From assembly GCF_027580225.2 (NCBI RefSeq), contig NC_073358.2:46648001-46712000 (forward strand): DNA of 64,000 nucleotides, in the 5' to 3' direction. Of this stretch, positions 10,689 through 43,325 are shown piece by piece. The notes under the pieces are model-generated. The model was not told the DNA's origin, searched no databases, and saw only the letters and a program-made list of their open reading frames with translations. The DNA is from Misgurnus anguillicaudatus. Lineage: Eukaryota > Chordata > Actinopteri > Cypriniformes > Cobitidae. The stretch's first letter is position 1. Each line of letters starts with the position of its first letter. Position numbers and translations under genes: made by a program.

Positions 10689-11760
10689 CTGTAATCAAGC
10701 AAGATTCAAACAGATCAGTCCAAAAAGTTTTTTTTTAAAACCTAGTGAATACACTGCCAACACAGACTGCAGTCTTTTCATTTGATTTTATACATTCATT
10801 ACAGACGGCATGAGCTGTTACATGTATCAAATCAGCATGCAAATTGCACCATTCACTATTACAATACTAAAATGGTGCTTAAAAGGATGTTCACCCAAAA
10901 ACAAAAACTTTGTCATTATTTGCTCACCCTCGTATTGTTTAATCCCCCAGTGTCTTTGTTATTTAGAACCCAAAAGTGTTATTTGGGGTTTTCTGGTTAC
11001 TATGGGGGTGCATGGTGACCACCTCTTTATGCTTCGAAAGGACCCCCAGGTGTTAAACCAAAAATATTTGTGCTGAATATTTTAAATGTCCTGAAGCCAT
11101 ACAGAAGAGTTAGGTGAAAACAAATTAAAATATAATTGTCTTGACTGTGTCTCTCTTTCAGTGCACATCCTCTGTGTCTAATCTGTTGTTTAAGCAGTAC
11201 GATGTTTACTTTTAGATTATGTTTAACTGAAACAACAGTGATATCCACAACTAGAAAGTAGAGGAGTTGATGTCTTTAGGACACTTAAAATATACCACAC
11301 AAGTCAAGTGGGTTATTTATTTAACACTTTTGAGTTATTTGAAAGCTTGAAGGGTTTTCAGGTTACAATGGGAGTGGATGGTGTTTGCTTTAGTCACCAT
11401 ATACTCCCATAGTACCCCAAACAACACTTGTAGAACAAGTATTCTCTAGAACAAAGAAAGACATGAAGTTTCAAACAACATGAGTGCATGTAAATACTAA
11501 TAACAATTTTGTTTTTGAACTATCCATTCAAATGACTGACACTAAAGATTGCAATAATTAATGCATTTAAGTGTAGTAATTGCAGTAATTCATTTTGACT
11601 TCCAAATAAACTTCCTACTAGTGTCTACTTTCAAATGAGACCAAACTTATGCATAGTGCAAAGGCTTCATGAACTGTATCTATTTTAGTTTGGTTATGAC
11701 ATTTCAGTTAAGTTTAGTTCAGGATAACAGGTTAATGAAAAGAGAGACATTAATTATAGA
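10689..11760. other. Intergenic stretch with fragments of dispersed repeats
   Basis: Short copies of the 'gttcacccaaaaa' repeat near 10893 and sequence alternating 'tactatgggggtgcatggtgacc' and 'tgggagtggatggtg' types near 11000 and 11370 suggest decayed MITEs. An AATAAA on the minus strand (11316-11321) is a possible, distant polyadenylation signal for the cytokine gene. Confidence 0.4.
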
Positions 11761-12208
11761 TAGTGATGCACCGATGTATCGGCCGCCGATATTTATCGGC
11801 CGATTTTTGATAAATTTGAAACCATCGGCATATCGGCAATAGCACGAGAGAGGCCGATACCGATTGTTTATTAATTAACTGCATAAAGAAATCGATTATA
11901 TGTAAAAAATTAATTAAAGTTTGTTAATAAAATTAATGCTGAATAGCAAAAACCACCTTTGAAGGTTGTCATGCTGTCTTATTATATTTGTTTTAGCTTA
12001 ATTTGTGCCTCTCTTATTATGTTGGTCAGTTGAATGTTAATTAGATCCAATCCATGTTCAGTAAAAATAATTTGATGGAGAAATAAACTAGCTAATAGAC
12101 CAACTGTATAGTATTGTATACAAGTGTTTAAAATCGGTATCGGCATCGGCCAGAAGTTGTCTGTTTAAATCAGTATCGGTCCAAAAAAATTATATCGGTG
12201 CATCCCTA
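11761..12208. mobile_element. 448-bp hAT-type MITE
   Basis: Inverted ends TAGTGATGCACCGAT and ATCGGTGCATCCCTA are flanked by ATTATAGA (11753-11760) and ATTATGGA (12209-12216), an 8-bp duplication with one change. The subterminal parts are rich in TATCGGC / GCCGATA motifs. It has no coding capacity. It sits about 40 bp downstream of the cytokine stop codon, so it may form part of that gene's 3' untranslated region. Confidence 0.82.
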
Positions 12209-12246
12209 ATTATGGATATACTACAATTGTGCTTTAATAATTCAAT

Positions 12247-13227
12247 TTACAAACCAAAATGGAAAAATTCCATAAAAGTACCTTTCTCCATGCAATGGAT
12301 CGTAAATTCTGTCGGATATGACTGGATGGTAATTTTGCTGCCTTTAACAGACAGGTACTTGTTGGGTTCAGCTACTGACTCCAAACACTGTCCTGTTTTC
12401 TCAGCCCATTGAAAGAGGAACCTTTTCTCCTTGTGCTTTAACTGTTCCTTTAATAAAATGTGTATATGAGAAAGATTTAAGTTACTGCAGACAATACAAA
12501 ATAAAAATAATCTAACAGCAGACTAAGCTGGTAACACTAAGCTTTAGCTGGTCTTTGATTAAAAATCATTTCAGGCTGAATGAAATAAATTATACTTTTT
12601 TTTAAAGACACTAACTTTTGACAATTCAGATATTACAGATTGCTACAGAAAGCCACAATACACTCATGAAAAATGCCTATAATTCACTTTTAGATGATAT
12701 ATATTATGTGGATATAGCCCATCCAAAGAAAAACAATGGCATTACCTCGAAGCTAATCTCATCACCAGTGACAACAGGAAAATATTTCTTATTCTCCAAC
12801 TCAAAGGAGAAAGCCATGCATTTCCGACTATCCAACACACAATCATACACAGTGACTGAGCAGAGAAAAAAGGAAGAATAATTGTTAGCGTTTTTATTGA
12901 TAAATAAATTGAAATTGATTGAAATAAATGAGTGCAATCAAACTTTAATTCTTATAATCGCATCATTACATCATGAGACGTTAGCCTCGATCATAATCAT
13001 ACTCTCAACCCGTGATCATAATTTAACAATTGAAATGGAAAGCATTTCAATATTTAAGTATTGCATTAACGGCGCAGGTTTTTACCTTTTGGTTCATCAG
13101 TGTCGCCTCTCTGCCAGTTCTCCAGCACCATCTGCACTGAATCTTTTGTACTTTGAAGACGCACATATTTGCCCTGTGTTTCCAGATACGCAGGTATGTA
13201 GGGATTTCTTCCTCTCTGACGGCACAT
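12247..13227 (-). CDS. Interleukin-1 family cytokine (beta-trefoil)
   Basis: Three coding exons, 13227-13086, 12855-12746 and 12447-12247, join in phase (phases 1 and 0) with GT/AG boundaries to give 150 residues. The last exon has the IL-1 family signature region: KEKRFLF (residues 90-96), aligning with the EKRFVF segment of IL-1beta, and LESVAEPNKYLS (106-117), matching the family's E-S-x-x-x-P-N-x-Y-[IL]-S block; TEFTIHC follows. The middle exon (VTVYDCV, KCMAFSFEL) fits beta strands of the trefoil. The first exon opens directly with ATG after an acceptor in CTTTTTTAG. There is no signal peptide, as usual in this family, and no long propeptide, so the form resembles a mature IL-1 domain. 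IL-1 family members bind IL-1 receptor family proteins in inflammation. Which fish member this is (IL-1beta, IL-18 or the fish-specific novel member) is unsettled. Position beside ckap2l supports the family call. Confidence 0.8.
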
Positions 13228-13486
13228 CTAAAAAAGTAAAGAGCCAAGACAGATCCAAACACACCAGCTTAAGATGTTGTTCGTCATAAAAACTTAGATA
13301 AAACACACACAGACTGCACTGTTGACTGCGCACACAAATGCGTGCGTGCAAAACGAATTACTATGCAACTGGAAATTGCATGCTATGTAAGACGACCGAA
13401 TCCTTCTCAAAATTCTGCAGTACATTGTAAGGCATTAAATCTGAAAACGTCAACGAGTAGAGATGTAAGCATGCGCATGCATGTAC

Positions 13487-13580
13487 CTTCTCCGGTTGTC
13501 TTCTGCGCGCTTTTTGAAAGTCCAATACTTCAGCTGCGCTTTAAAACCCCAGCACAAGCCATACGTCATGACGCGTATTA
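13487..13580 (-). promoter_or_regulatory. Possible promoter and 5' leader exon of the IL-1 family gene
   Basis: About 260 bp upstream of the ATG exon, the minus strand has a TTTTAA box (13546-13541) followed by a possible untranslated exon ending ACCGGAGAAG before a GTACAT donor (last exon base 13487). Just upstream lies GTCATGACGTATGG (near 13570), which includes a CRE-like TGACGTA. The coding exon starts immediately after an acceptor, so a leader exon is expected. The exact site is inference. Confidence 0.35.
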
Positions 13581-13599
13581 GTGCAATAACCCTTGACAA

Positions 13600-13980
13600 A
13601 TAGTTTTCCTTAGAAAATGAAGGAAAAAATCAGCCAACCGTATAGTAAAGTAAAGTGTACGAGTAGCCCAGTTTCGCAACGTGAAGGTTGGGTTGAATAA
13701 TAAAAAGCATAATCAATTGCATAATGTACACATATCTGTCTGCCCATTTATTCGTCTTATTTTTAACATATAAAAAATAGATTTCACGTAGTACTATTCT
13801 TACTTAACATATAAATTGTGTCATCCTGCCCTATGATAACAGGGTACAAATCAGGTCGCGTCCTTTTGCCAGAATATTTTTAGCAAGTGACGGAAAAATC
13901 TGAAAGCCATCATCCGTCATTTTGACAGACTACCAAATTTTGGAATTCCCAATTTGTAAATGTAATTCACAGCTTTGCCC
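13600..13980. other. Unannotated stretch upstream of the cytokine gene
   Basis: No frame, RNA or clear repeat was recognised; it may hold further regulatory sequence. Confidence 0.4.
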
Positions 13981-13984
13981 AGTT

Positions 13985-14115
13985 GGTGGCACGTGCCTAT
14001 ACGTGCAGCGCTACGCAGAATGATCTACGTGAAGGTCTGCGAGAGAGCAATTAGGTCTCGAAACTCTCTCGCGATACTTTCATGTCGTAAGATAAGGGAT
14101 CTGCGCAGCGCTGTT
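13985..14115. repeat. Decayed palindromic MITE related to the 3738 family
   Basis: Contains CGTGCAGCGCTACGC, GCGAGAGAGC and CTCTCTCGCGATACTTTCATG then GCGCAGCGCTG, in the same order as the arms of the 169-bp palindrome at 3738. Pairing of the arms is now imperfect. Confidence 0.4.
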
Positions 14116-14656
14116 GCAGTAAAACGCACTGCAGTGTGATGGAAAAGCACGTTTGATCAATCTCCAGAACAGAAGTAAAACTGAGAAAACGTCTGTCCGA
14201 GCCGAGGTAAATACACAATTAATCCGATAGAGTCTGGTTAATCTGCCTTGATGCTTTATTATACAAAGAAGAGCACACAGACAATCCGGATCAAGATGAT
14301 GATGCAGTGTCATAAGAAAAGTAATTTAAGTGTACGTTAGTTAAATTCGGATTTTAACACGTTTGTTGAAAATTTACTCGCAATAGTATGCTATTTTGTT
14401 ATTTGATTTGTTCATATTTGCCTGTTCACAAATTTGGTCGTGTGTTTTCCCGCCTCCTCAGTTCCTGAAACAAACAAAAAATCTGCTTCATGTGACGCAG
14501 TGGCTGAATTCATATGTTCTCTTCACAAATAATAATACATATATTTGAACAAATATGTCACCTTGTAAGTTCATGATTAAGAGTATAACAATTTAATCAA
14601 TCAAAATCTATACATATTTTAATGGACAGCATGTTTTAAATGTCACAATAACCCTA

Positions 14657-15150
14657 CTGTAAAATCCAGCTAAGACCAGCAAGCTAGTCTAGCTGTGTTT
14701 TGGTCACTTTTTAAGCTGGTCAGGCTGGAAGACCAGCTGCCCACCAGCTTTGCCAGGCTGGGAGGACCAGCTTAAACCAGCTACTAGCTTGTGCTGGTCT
14801 TAGTTATTAATAACCACAATATTTCACTTAGCGGAACCACCTTACTCGTGTCTCTGAAGACTAGGGCTGGGCAAAAAAAACCCCGTATTTGTATTAAATC
14901 TATATTCATTGAGTTGAATCGAGTATAAAAACCTACCAGAGAACCGGAATCGAAAATTTAACCGAGCATCGAAATCGAATCGATAGCTTGTGAATCGAAA
15001 TCGAATCGATCTGGAACATCTGAATTGGTTTTAGCTGGTGTAGCAAGCTGGAAGACCAGATGACCCACCAGCTTTGCCAGGTTGGGAGGATCAGCTTAAA
15101 CCAGCTAGTGCCACTTTAAAGAAGCTTATGCTGGTCTTAGCTAGATTTTC
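14657..15150. repeat. CCAGC/GCTGG-rich repeat split by a hAT-type relic
   Basis: Two halves (about 14657-14812 and 15030-15150) share AGCTGG, GACCAGC, CCACCAGCTTTGCCAGG and TTAAACCAGCTA motifs. Between them (about 14864-15015) sits GGGCTGGGCAAAA plus ATCGAATCGAT motifs typical of another MITE family, which may have inserted into the first. Confidence 0.5.
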
Positions 15151-15481
15151 TAGTATAGGGATTTACCAACTACAGGTTATTTTTAAGTATTTTTATTACA
15201 AATAGTTTATGATATCATGCTTAGACATTCCTAAAAAAGAAATGCATGACTGCAAAACACAAATGATGAAATGGATGCTCTTCACAAGCTCCGACATATC
15301 GCTACACAAGAATTTCATCTTCAAAATATTTCTGACACCTGGGGAAAGGATCGCGAAAGCTATATAGAATCCCACAGAGTTTTACATTACGCACTGTCTA
15401 AAACTGCTCTGAATACATCATTGACAAGTTGAGACCAGATTAATCTCGTCATAAATTTAGTCTACTCAGTTAAGCCCCCTG

Positions 15482-15670
15482 TTAAAAAATGTCCCTCACA
15501 CTACTTACGTAGATACGTAGGCATCTGATTGTTATCGCAGAAATAAGCCCCGACAGTTTGATTGTTTCACACTGAAGGGGATTTTTTTTCACAATAACAA
15601 CCAGCTGCCTATACATTATCCTGCTTATTATACCGTTATTTACCTCATAAGTAAGGTAAGGAACATTAAA
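15482..15670. repeat. Relic of the hairpin repeat seen at 51738
   Basis: Segments ATAAGCCCCGACAGT, CACACTGAAGGGG and CAGCTGCCTATACATTATCC match the order of the intact palindrome at 51738-51883, but the arms are degraded. Confidence 0.5.
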
Positions 15671-17212
15671 GTTCACTTCAAAATGGTCCCCATTGATTTG
15701 ACCATATACTTTTTATTCCTACTATACAAAGTCCCATGTTTTGGGTGGACTGCGCCTTTAAACTGTTAAGCGTCGCCGTCCCGAATACGGGACACCTAAG
15801 TTTGCATTAATATTGTTGATGTGAATTTTAATCTATCAATACAAACTATATATCGTTGGAAAGGTCTAAGCCTCCAGAATAGTGTTTTATAAAATAAATT
15901 ATGTAGGGAGAGGAATTGATTCATTTATGAAGATAGTGTGCCTCAAAAAATGTATTTCCTGCTAAATGTCACTGTCCCACCAGCAGGACGACTACATTTA
16001 TTTCAATGTTTGCATATGAATTCTTATCTAATCATGACAAACTGCATATTGTTTGAAAGCTCCAAGAGTGTAGATTTAACTCAATAGGGTGGGGTGACGC
16101 TTAAAAGGTTAAATATTTGAAATATTTGATTATCTTATTTTTAATGAATGCAGACCTTCTGCGAGGAAAACCCATTAATATTCGGTTTTAAGAAAAGACA
16201 AGACATTCAAATGTCACAAACACGCTATTTGGTTTAATCAATTGTAAATATCATGTCATCTATGTTATTAAAATAAATATTTATATTACTTTTTACCTAA
16301 TATTAAAATGTTCCCGTCAAATGATTTGCAGTATCCAGGTTTCCGTGTGTTATTAGTGTTGACAAATTGTTAGGAAAAGAATCATACATTTTAACGAGCT
16401 GTGTAATATTCCAAATGCAATAAATAAATCTTTGTAATGAAGTTTTTAAGCACAGAAAAACTTACAGTAAGAACTACGAAATCTAAAAGAAACTATGAAA
16501 GGAAATACACAAGACAAAAGACATTTTTTGTACATGCGCTAAGGGGAAAGTATGTGTGAGATAAGGCCATGTACAGGCCAAGTAAAGCCAACATAATAAT
16601 TAAAGAATAAAAATGAGTACAGAATATTATGCAAATAAAACTGAGGTTTGGTTCGCCACCTAAAAGAGAAGAACAATGATAAAGTTAAAGATTCACAATG
16701 TGTTGGATTTTATATTGGTCACATTCCATTTAGAAAAACTTAAGTTGAGACGTTAAAGAAACTGGAAATTTAATATTCGTCATTATTTACTCACCCAAAC
16801 CTTATCAAAATTCATGTGACTTTATTCTTGACCTCACACTCATTGCTCATTGGAAAGCAATTACTGTAAATGACGGTAAACGATGACTGAAGCTTTCAAG
16901 ACTTAACAAGTACATAAAAACACAAACCCATTTGCTTCATGGCACTTGCAAAAGTCCTTTACAAAACTTACTCTCTAACAAAATACTAATCTATTCAATA
17001 AATTGTCTACAAAACCTAAATATGCAGACTATTTAGCCCATGAAATCTGACTTATTTTTGCGTTATGCAAAATAAAATTAATCCGAGTAGCACTGACTTT
17101 ATTTTTGTTGTGTACATGAATCATTTGCAGTATGATTGCAATGCATGAAACTTTGATGATGAGTGAAATATTTTGGTAGAAGCTCAAAATACAGGACTGG
17201 GATCATTTCTGT
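15671..17212. other. Intergenic stretch downstream of ckap2l
   Basis: AT-rich sequence without a supported gene. A fragment of the dispersed 'cattatttactcacccaaacctt' repeat is at about 16780. A minus-strand AATAAA at 17098-17103 is a possible second polyadenylation signal for ckap2l. Confidence 0.4.
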
Positions 17213-17218
17213 TTTATT
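17213..17218 (-). promoter_or_regulatory. ckap2l: Candidate polyadenylation signal of ckap2l
   Basis: AATAAA on the minus strand, about 230 bp downstream of the ckap2l stop codon. Confidence 0.5.
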
Positions 17219-17444
17219 TAGATGTCAAATTGTATTATACAAAAGAAGATATGAGTCAAATAAACAGCATTACTAAAATAAACATTAACAACCAAATTTC
17301 TGTGTAAAATATACCAAAATATAGCTATAAACATCGGTAATAGACGTGCCACACACACCAGAACACAAAAAAATATTTTACAACAAAGTAGCTGGTTTAA
17401 AATTTATACAATTAATTGATTCCAGACGGTCAGGCACGATAATA

Positions 17445-39002
<21,558 letters not shown>

Positions 39003-39157
39003 TGTTTTACGATTATCGACTGAGTTTGTTTCTATATCCGAAAAAGAAAATATTTGTTTATTTATAACAATGTAACGTATGGGTTGCGTTCGATAGCACA
39101 CTGCCTTTCCGCAACTGTCGCTTGAATTTTGCGGGGACACGCCCTCTTTCGATACTC

Positions 39158-39192
39158 ATTGGCTCGTTCAAAATTTGGGAAGCGCCCATTGG
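39158..39192 (-). promoter_or_regulatory. ckap2l: ckap2l promoter: two CCAAT boxes around a CHR-like element
   Basis: On the minus strand CCAAT boxes lie at 39192-39188 and 39162-39158, 30 bp apart, 155-190 bp upstream of the ATG. TTTGAA (39172-39167) lies between them. Paired NF-Y sites close to a TTTGAA cell-cycle homology region are the known layout of G2/M genes controlled by DREAM and B-MYB-FOXM1. This fits a mitotic spindle gene with a KEN degron. The functional reading is inference. Confidence 0.55.
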
Positions 39193-39212
39193 TTCGTTAG
39201 GTTAAGGTCTTG

Positions 39213-39322
39213 TGACGTATGACAACAATCGTAGTATGACATCAAAGAATCACTCTCGCGGTATTTTGATGTCATACGATATTCACGTTGCGCAGCGCCA
39301 CATGAAGTCGAATACGCTAAGC
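39213..39322. repeat. Decayed palindromic MITE next to the ckap2l promoter
   Basis: ACTCTCGCGGTATTTTGATG then GTCATACG, GCAGCGCCACATGAAGTCGAA match one arm of the 169-bp palindrome at 3738. The other arm survives as GTATGACATCAAAG. It begins about 20 bp upstream of the distal CCAAT box. Confidence 0.6.
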
Positions 39323-39986
39323 ATCTGATCTCTCTGAGGTGTTCCGTTTTGGCAATAAAAGAAGAATACAAGCATTTACTTTAATAAACTTAGTATGTTG
39401 TGTTACATTATAGTAATCACCACACTTTGTTAATGCGCATTAGTAGTCTGTAATACTAACATATATTACATACTATATAATACTGTAGTATTACATTGAT
39501 AAGTGAATTGCGTAGTGAATAATACACTGTTGCAAATACTGTACTGTAGCATTTACCATGGTAGTCAGTTAAAAAACACTTTAGTATCTTAGAATTTTAC
39601 TACAGATTTCTAGATACAGATATACAGATAGTATAGGAAATACTACTACAGTATTTTCATGTGGATTTTCAACAAATCTTTACAGCAAAAATTACAATGG
39701 AAACAGATATGCATTTATAAACACTTAGACTAAGAATTCCAAAAACTACAATTTATAAATAAAACTGTATAATAGTCTTTAACTCACTATAGACAAACAG
39801 AGAATATTTCCCTTAAAAAGCATTGTCCGATTCACATTTTTAAATTTCCTTTGGTGTGTATTATTCACTCATCTAAAGGATTATTAGGAACACCTGTTCA
39901 ATTTCTCATTAATGCACTTATCTAATTAACCAATCACATGGCAGTTGCTTTAATGCATTTAGGGGTGTGGTCCTGGTCAAGACAAT

Positions 39987-40081
39987 GGCTGAATCCCAAA
40001 CCGCATACTTCCATATTATATTGTATGTAAAAAGCGCTACTTTGCGTACTATATAGTGTGGAAGTAGGCGGTTTGGGATTC
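39987..40081. mobile_element. Small hairpin MITE inside the Tc1 element
   Basis: GAATCCCAAACCGCATACTT pairs with AAGTAGGCGGTTTGGGATTC across about 50 bp. AGACAAT occurs on both sides (39980-39986 and 40082-40088), a likely insertion duplication of 7 or more bp. Confidence 0.65.
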
Positions 40082-40915
40082 AGACAATCTCCTGAACTCC
40101 AAACTGAATGTCAGAATTTGAAAGAAAGGTAATTTAAAGCTGACATAACACAAGACGTTTTTGCCAATCTAATGTTAATCTTGCTTATATATAGAGTATT
40201 TCATCATTCATATGTCCAAAGAGTCTTTCGTTTTGTCAGATTTATAAAAGAAAGAACAGCCTTTCCGATTTTTGGCGTAAAAGGTCGAACAGTTGAAGGT
40301 GTGCGGTAGGTCGAGCTGAAGAGTTACGAGTACGAGCAGCTTTGGATACTACTTTTGGATTCACTCAGCCAACATAGATGGAAATCAAACTTAAAAAAAA
40401 ATTTTTTTTTAAATAACCAGCCTAACATTATGCATATGATCCAGAATTGGATACTTAGTCAGTAATGGACGAACAGGAACAATAGCAGCAACAATTACAA
40501 CACGACGTCTCTATCAGTTAATTAATCCTTGCTTGTTTATCCGCTATTTTAATAAAAAAGCAACATAATCCAGTTTTTAACTGCATTTGCCCGCTTTAAA
40601 AGGTGTAAATGCAGTACAAAGTGTTGTTGTTGGTGTTGTTTACATCAAATGCACGTATGCGCAATTGCAAACAAAACACGTGAGATTTTGATTTACTTAC
40701 GCCTGTGGTTGTGACTCCTAAACGGGGTCTTTTAAAGTTTTGACCGCTCCAATAGTTGTAAAAAGGGGAAAAATCCGGCGTCAAACTGAGCATTTTTTGT
40801 AAAGCAATCCTCTCCGACATGCAGCCAGGGAACAAACTTTTTCGCAATTACGTTGCTGTCTGGGAAAAACGAATTGCAACTTACGACAGGGAAAGCTAAA
40901 TAAGGTTTTCTTCTT

Positions 40916-42933
40916 GTCACAGGTCGGAGCGGACCCGAGATAGCTAAAGGGTCACGCCCCTACCTAGTTTCCACCTCGAGGAGGTCCCAAAGCCACCCCA
41001 ATGACCAGACAGACAGAGTATACTAATATTTAAAATACAACTTTATTAAATATTTAAAAGATGAGGGGAAGGGGAGAGGGTAAATTAAAACAACTCTTTC
41101 TTCTTGCCCCCAGGGCTAGACTTAGTGTGGAGCGGGGAGTAGCACTCCTTTCCAGGGGCTTCCTTTAATCCGTGGCGCCCTCCGCTTCTCCTGGAGGCAG
41201 AACAAGGAAAACACAATTAGTGGTTTGGTCCAGTAATTTCCGCTACCTGCCACTGGCGACTGTAGGAGTCGATGGGGGTACACCCAACCCTTCGATGTTC
41301 GATCGGTATCTGATACTTTCGTCTCTTTCTCGCCCCTTAGGGTCTCTACGGTGGACTTCGCTGGACACTTCCCGTCCGGCAAGGATGAGACAGTGAGGGG
41401 GATCCTCTTCAATCCACGGAGGTAAGTTATTTCACAAGACTGGGACTTTTCGTTTCTCCTTAGGGTCGTACTGAAAGCAGAGGTAAGTTACTTCACAAGA
41501 CTGGGACGTATCGTTTCTCCTCAGGGTCGTGCCATAAGCAGAGGTAAGTTACTTCACAAGACTGGGACTTATCGTTCTCCCTCAGGGTCGTGCCACTGGC
41601 ATACAGGAAATCCTAGTTGCAACTGTCTTCCCTTCTGTTCTTCTGGCCTCAACGTGCTGTTATCTCCTCACGATTTCGCTGGACTCAAAGCGGCTTCTGT
41701 CACCACAAGCACAGCACCACACTGCAAGTTTTAGTGTACACACACAAACTGAAGACCAAGACTCATCCACAGCATTACGCACACACTTTACGTGAATTAA
41801 GGACTCGGCCAACTCGTCCCGGGTCTCTCGTGTGGCTGGTTGGGCGTTGTTCTCAGCAGAAGGGAAAAGCACCTAGATTTAGACGTCGGACCCCCTGTTT
41901 ACTCTTAGTTACGTTCTCAGCTCACCCACGCTTCTCTCCCCAGTGGGGCCAAAAGTCTGAGTGTTAGACTCACAACATAGGTTAGGTAATATACCCTCTT
42001 TAATGTTACTCAATACGGTGCATTTAAACTACTCACATGTGATGGTGACACTTTACAGGGTTGGTTTCCCCGCTTGTGCTCTCAATGTTACTCCCCGGCT
42101 CGCCCACGCTTCTCTCCACAGTGGGGCCGTAGCTATTCAATAACTCACAACACACATCAGGTAATTCTTTCTTCTTAATACTTCGTATTGTAAACTGAAC
42201 TGTTACTCACACTTCGCTGATAACACTCTGCCGGTCTTTCCTTCCTTCCTGTTACAGCTTCTCCGTCGCCATCGATTTTCGTAGGCGCCAGATCTGGTGA
42301 GTGATCCTCAGAACATCCTCACGTGTCAACACATCCGTAAGTCAATATTTGTATTACTCTTATACTCAGCCCAGTAACGTAGATCGTCAGTATTCCTTTC
42401 ACCCAGTCACCTTCAACCTCTGTTCCTTCTATTTGGACCGCAGCCAGGCTTCCGCTTTCTTTCCCCAAGGGATCGGTTCGACCAAACACACACAGTTAAA
42501 CACAGGCAGAGAAAAGCACCTTTCAGTGTGGTGCTCCTTTAATGTCCACAGCTCCTCCCTTTCGCCTCTTTCGGCTACCGCACTCTTTCCATTCGCTTTA
42601 AGCGGTCCCCGGATCAACGGCGCCCTCCGGCTTTTCCAAGGAAGGAGCGTGTGGTTTGATCCGCCCTAGGCGTGAAGGAGCTCACCCCCGAAATCAACTC
42701 TCTCTTCCTGTGTTTCTCTGGACCTATTTATGTGTCTCATCTTCAATCCCTCCTCCAATCATGGGTTGCCACATTAATTTGCCACACCTGTTGCTCGTTC
42801 ACCCGTAATTTGTGTTGTCAGGGAGACCAGGAAGTAAAAAGGTGTTTTAAAAATCGGGTCCGGCGGAAACCATCTTCAGGCGGAACCTTTCTCCGCCACT
42901 TTTGGTTCCGCCCTACAATAGTCACCCTGTGAC
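40916..42933. mobile_element. 2-kb GC-rich nested module with exon-like tandem units
   Basis: Short inverted ends GTCACAGG and CCTGTGAC are flanked by TTTCTTCTT (40907-40915) and ATTCTCCTT (42934-42942), a 9-bp near-duplication with two mismatches. The interior is GC-richer than its surroundings and has no recognised protein. It contains three tandem units at about 41420-41600 and a separate duplicated unit at about 41921-41990 and 42099-42170. Class is uncertain; a 9-bp target would suit a Mutator-like element. Confidence 0.5.
41420..41600 (+). repeat. Three tandem ~61-bp units with splice-like borders
   Basis: Each unit has AGGTAAGTTA(C/T)TTCACAAG, then GACTGGGAC, and about 45 bp later a pyrimidine-rich TCTCC(T/C)(C/T)AGGGTCGT. 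GTAAGT is a perfect splice donor and the CAGG or TAGG border resembles an acceptor, so each unit looks like a micro-intron. The order is consistent in all three. Confidence 0.7.
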
Positions 42934-43325
42934 ATTCTCCTTAAATCCAAAAACACACTTCTTTTGTCGAACTATCTTGCTAAAACAAAGTTTTCGCGTG
43001 CTGTGCAGTGATACCGGTGACTTCTACTCGACGGAGCAATGCTAATGCGCGTTCTCGCTCTCACTTGACGTGCAGGGCCGGCGTACTTTTCTGGGGGTAA
43101 AAGCCCATAAAAGGAATATGGGGTCAATCAGTCGTAACGGATATCCCCATTTGAAAAAAACTTTCCGAAACTTGTAGAAAAAAGGAGGTGTGAGTTTGGC
43201 TCAGAAATACTCTGTTACAAGCTCAACTGCTTTTTTGACACTTTGCTTATGTTTAGCATGAAGACTACAACTCTTAAACTGTGTTAATAAGTCAGAATGC
43301 ATGAAATAGCATTAAACCTCCCCTT

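Larger units (their letters stand above)
40141..43322. mobile_element. Composite repeat inserted in the Tc1 element
   Basis: The left border TGACATAACACAAGACG and right border GCATGAAATAGCATTAAACC are ends of a dispersed fish repeat that I recognise by sequence type. Flanking TTTAAAGC (40133-40140) and CTTTAAGC (43323-43330) look like an altered duplication. Without the 2-kb module nested at 40916-42933, this repeat is about 1.16 kb. No transposase was seen. Confidence 0.65.

Noticed and set aside
12882..13289. 135-codon plus-strand frame
   Set aside because: Antisense to the first coding exon of the IL-1 family gene.
13097..13351. 84-codon minus-strand frame over the cytokine exon
   Set aside because: Alternate frame; only the ATG frame at 13227 joins in phase to the next two exons and gives the IL-1 signature.
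40700..40823. Minus-strand exon-like frame (MSERIALQKMLSL …) ending at a GTAAGT donor
   Set aside because: It lies inside the repeat inserted in the Tc1 element, and if spliced to the ckap2l start exon it would be out of frame. It is more likely repeat-borne sequence than a ckap2l leader.
41420..41600. Short regularly spaced repeats that might suggest a CRISPR array
   Set aside because: The units are contiguous imperfect tandem repeats without unique spacers, in eukaryotic DNA.
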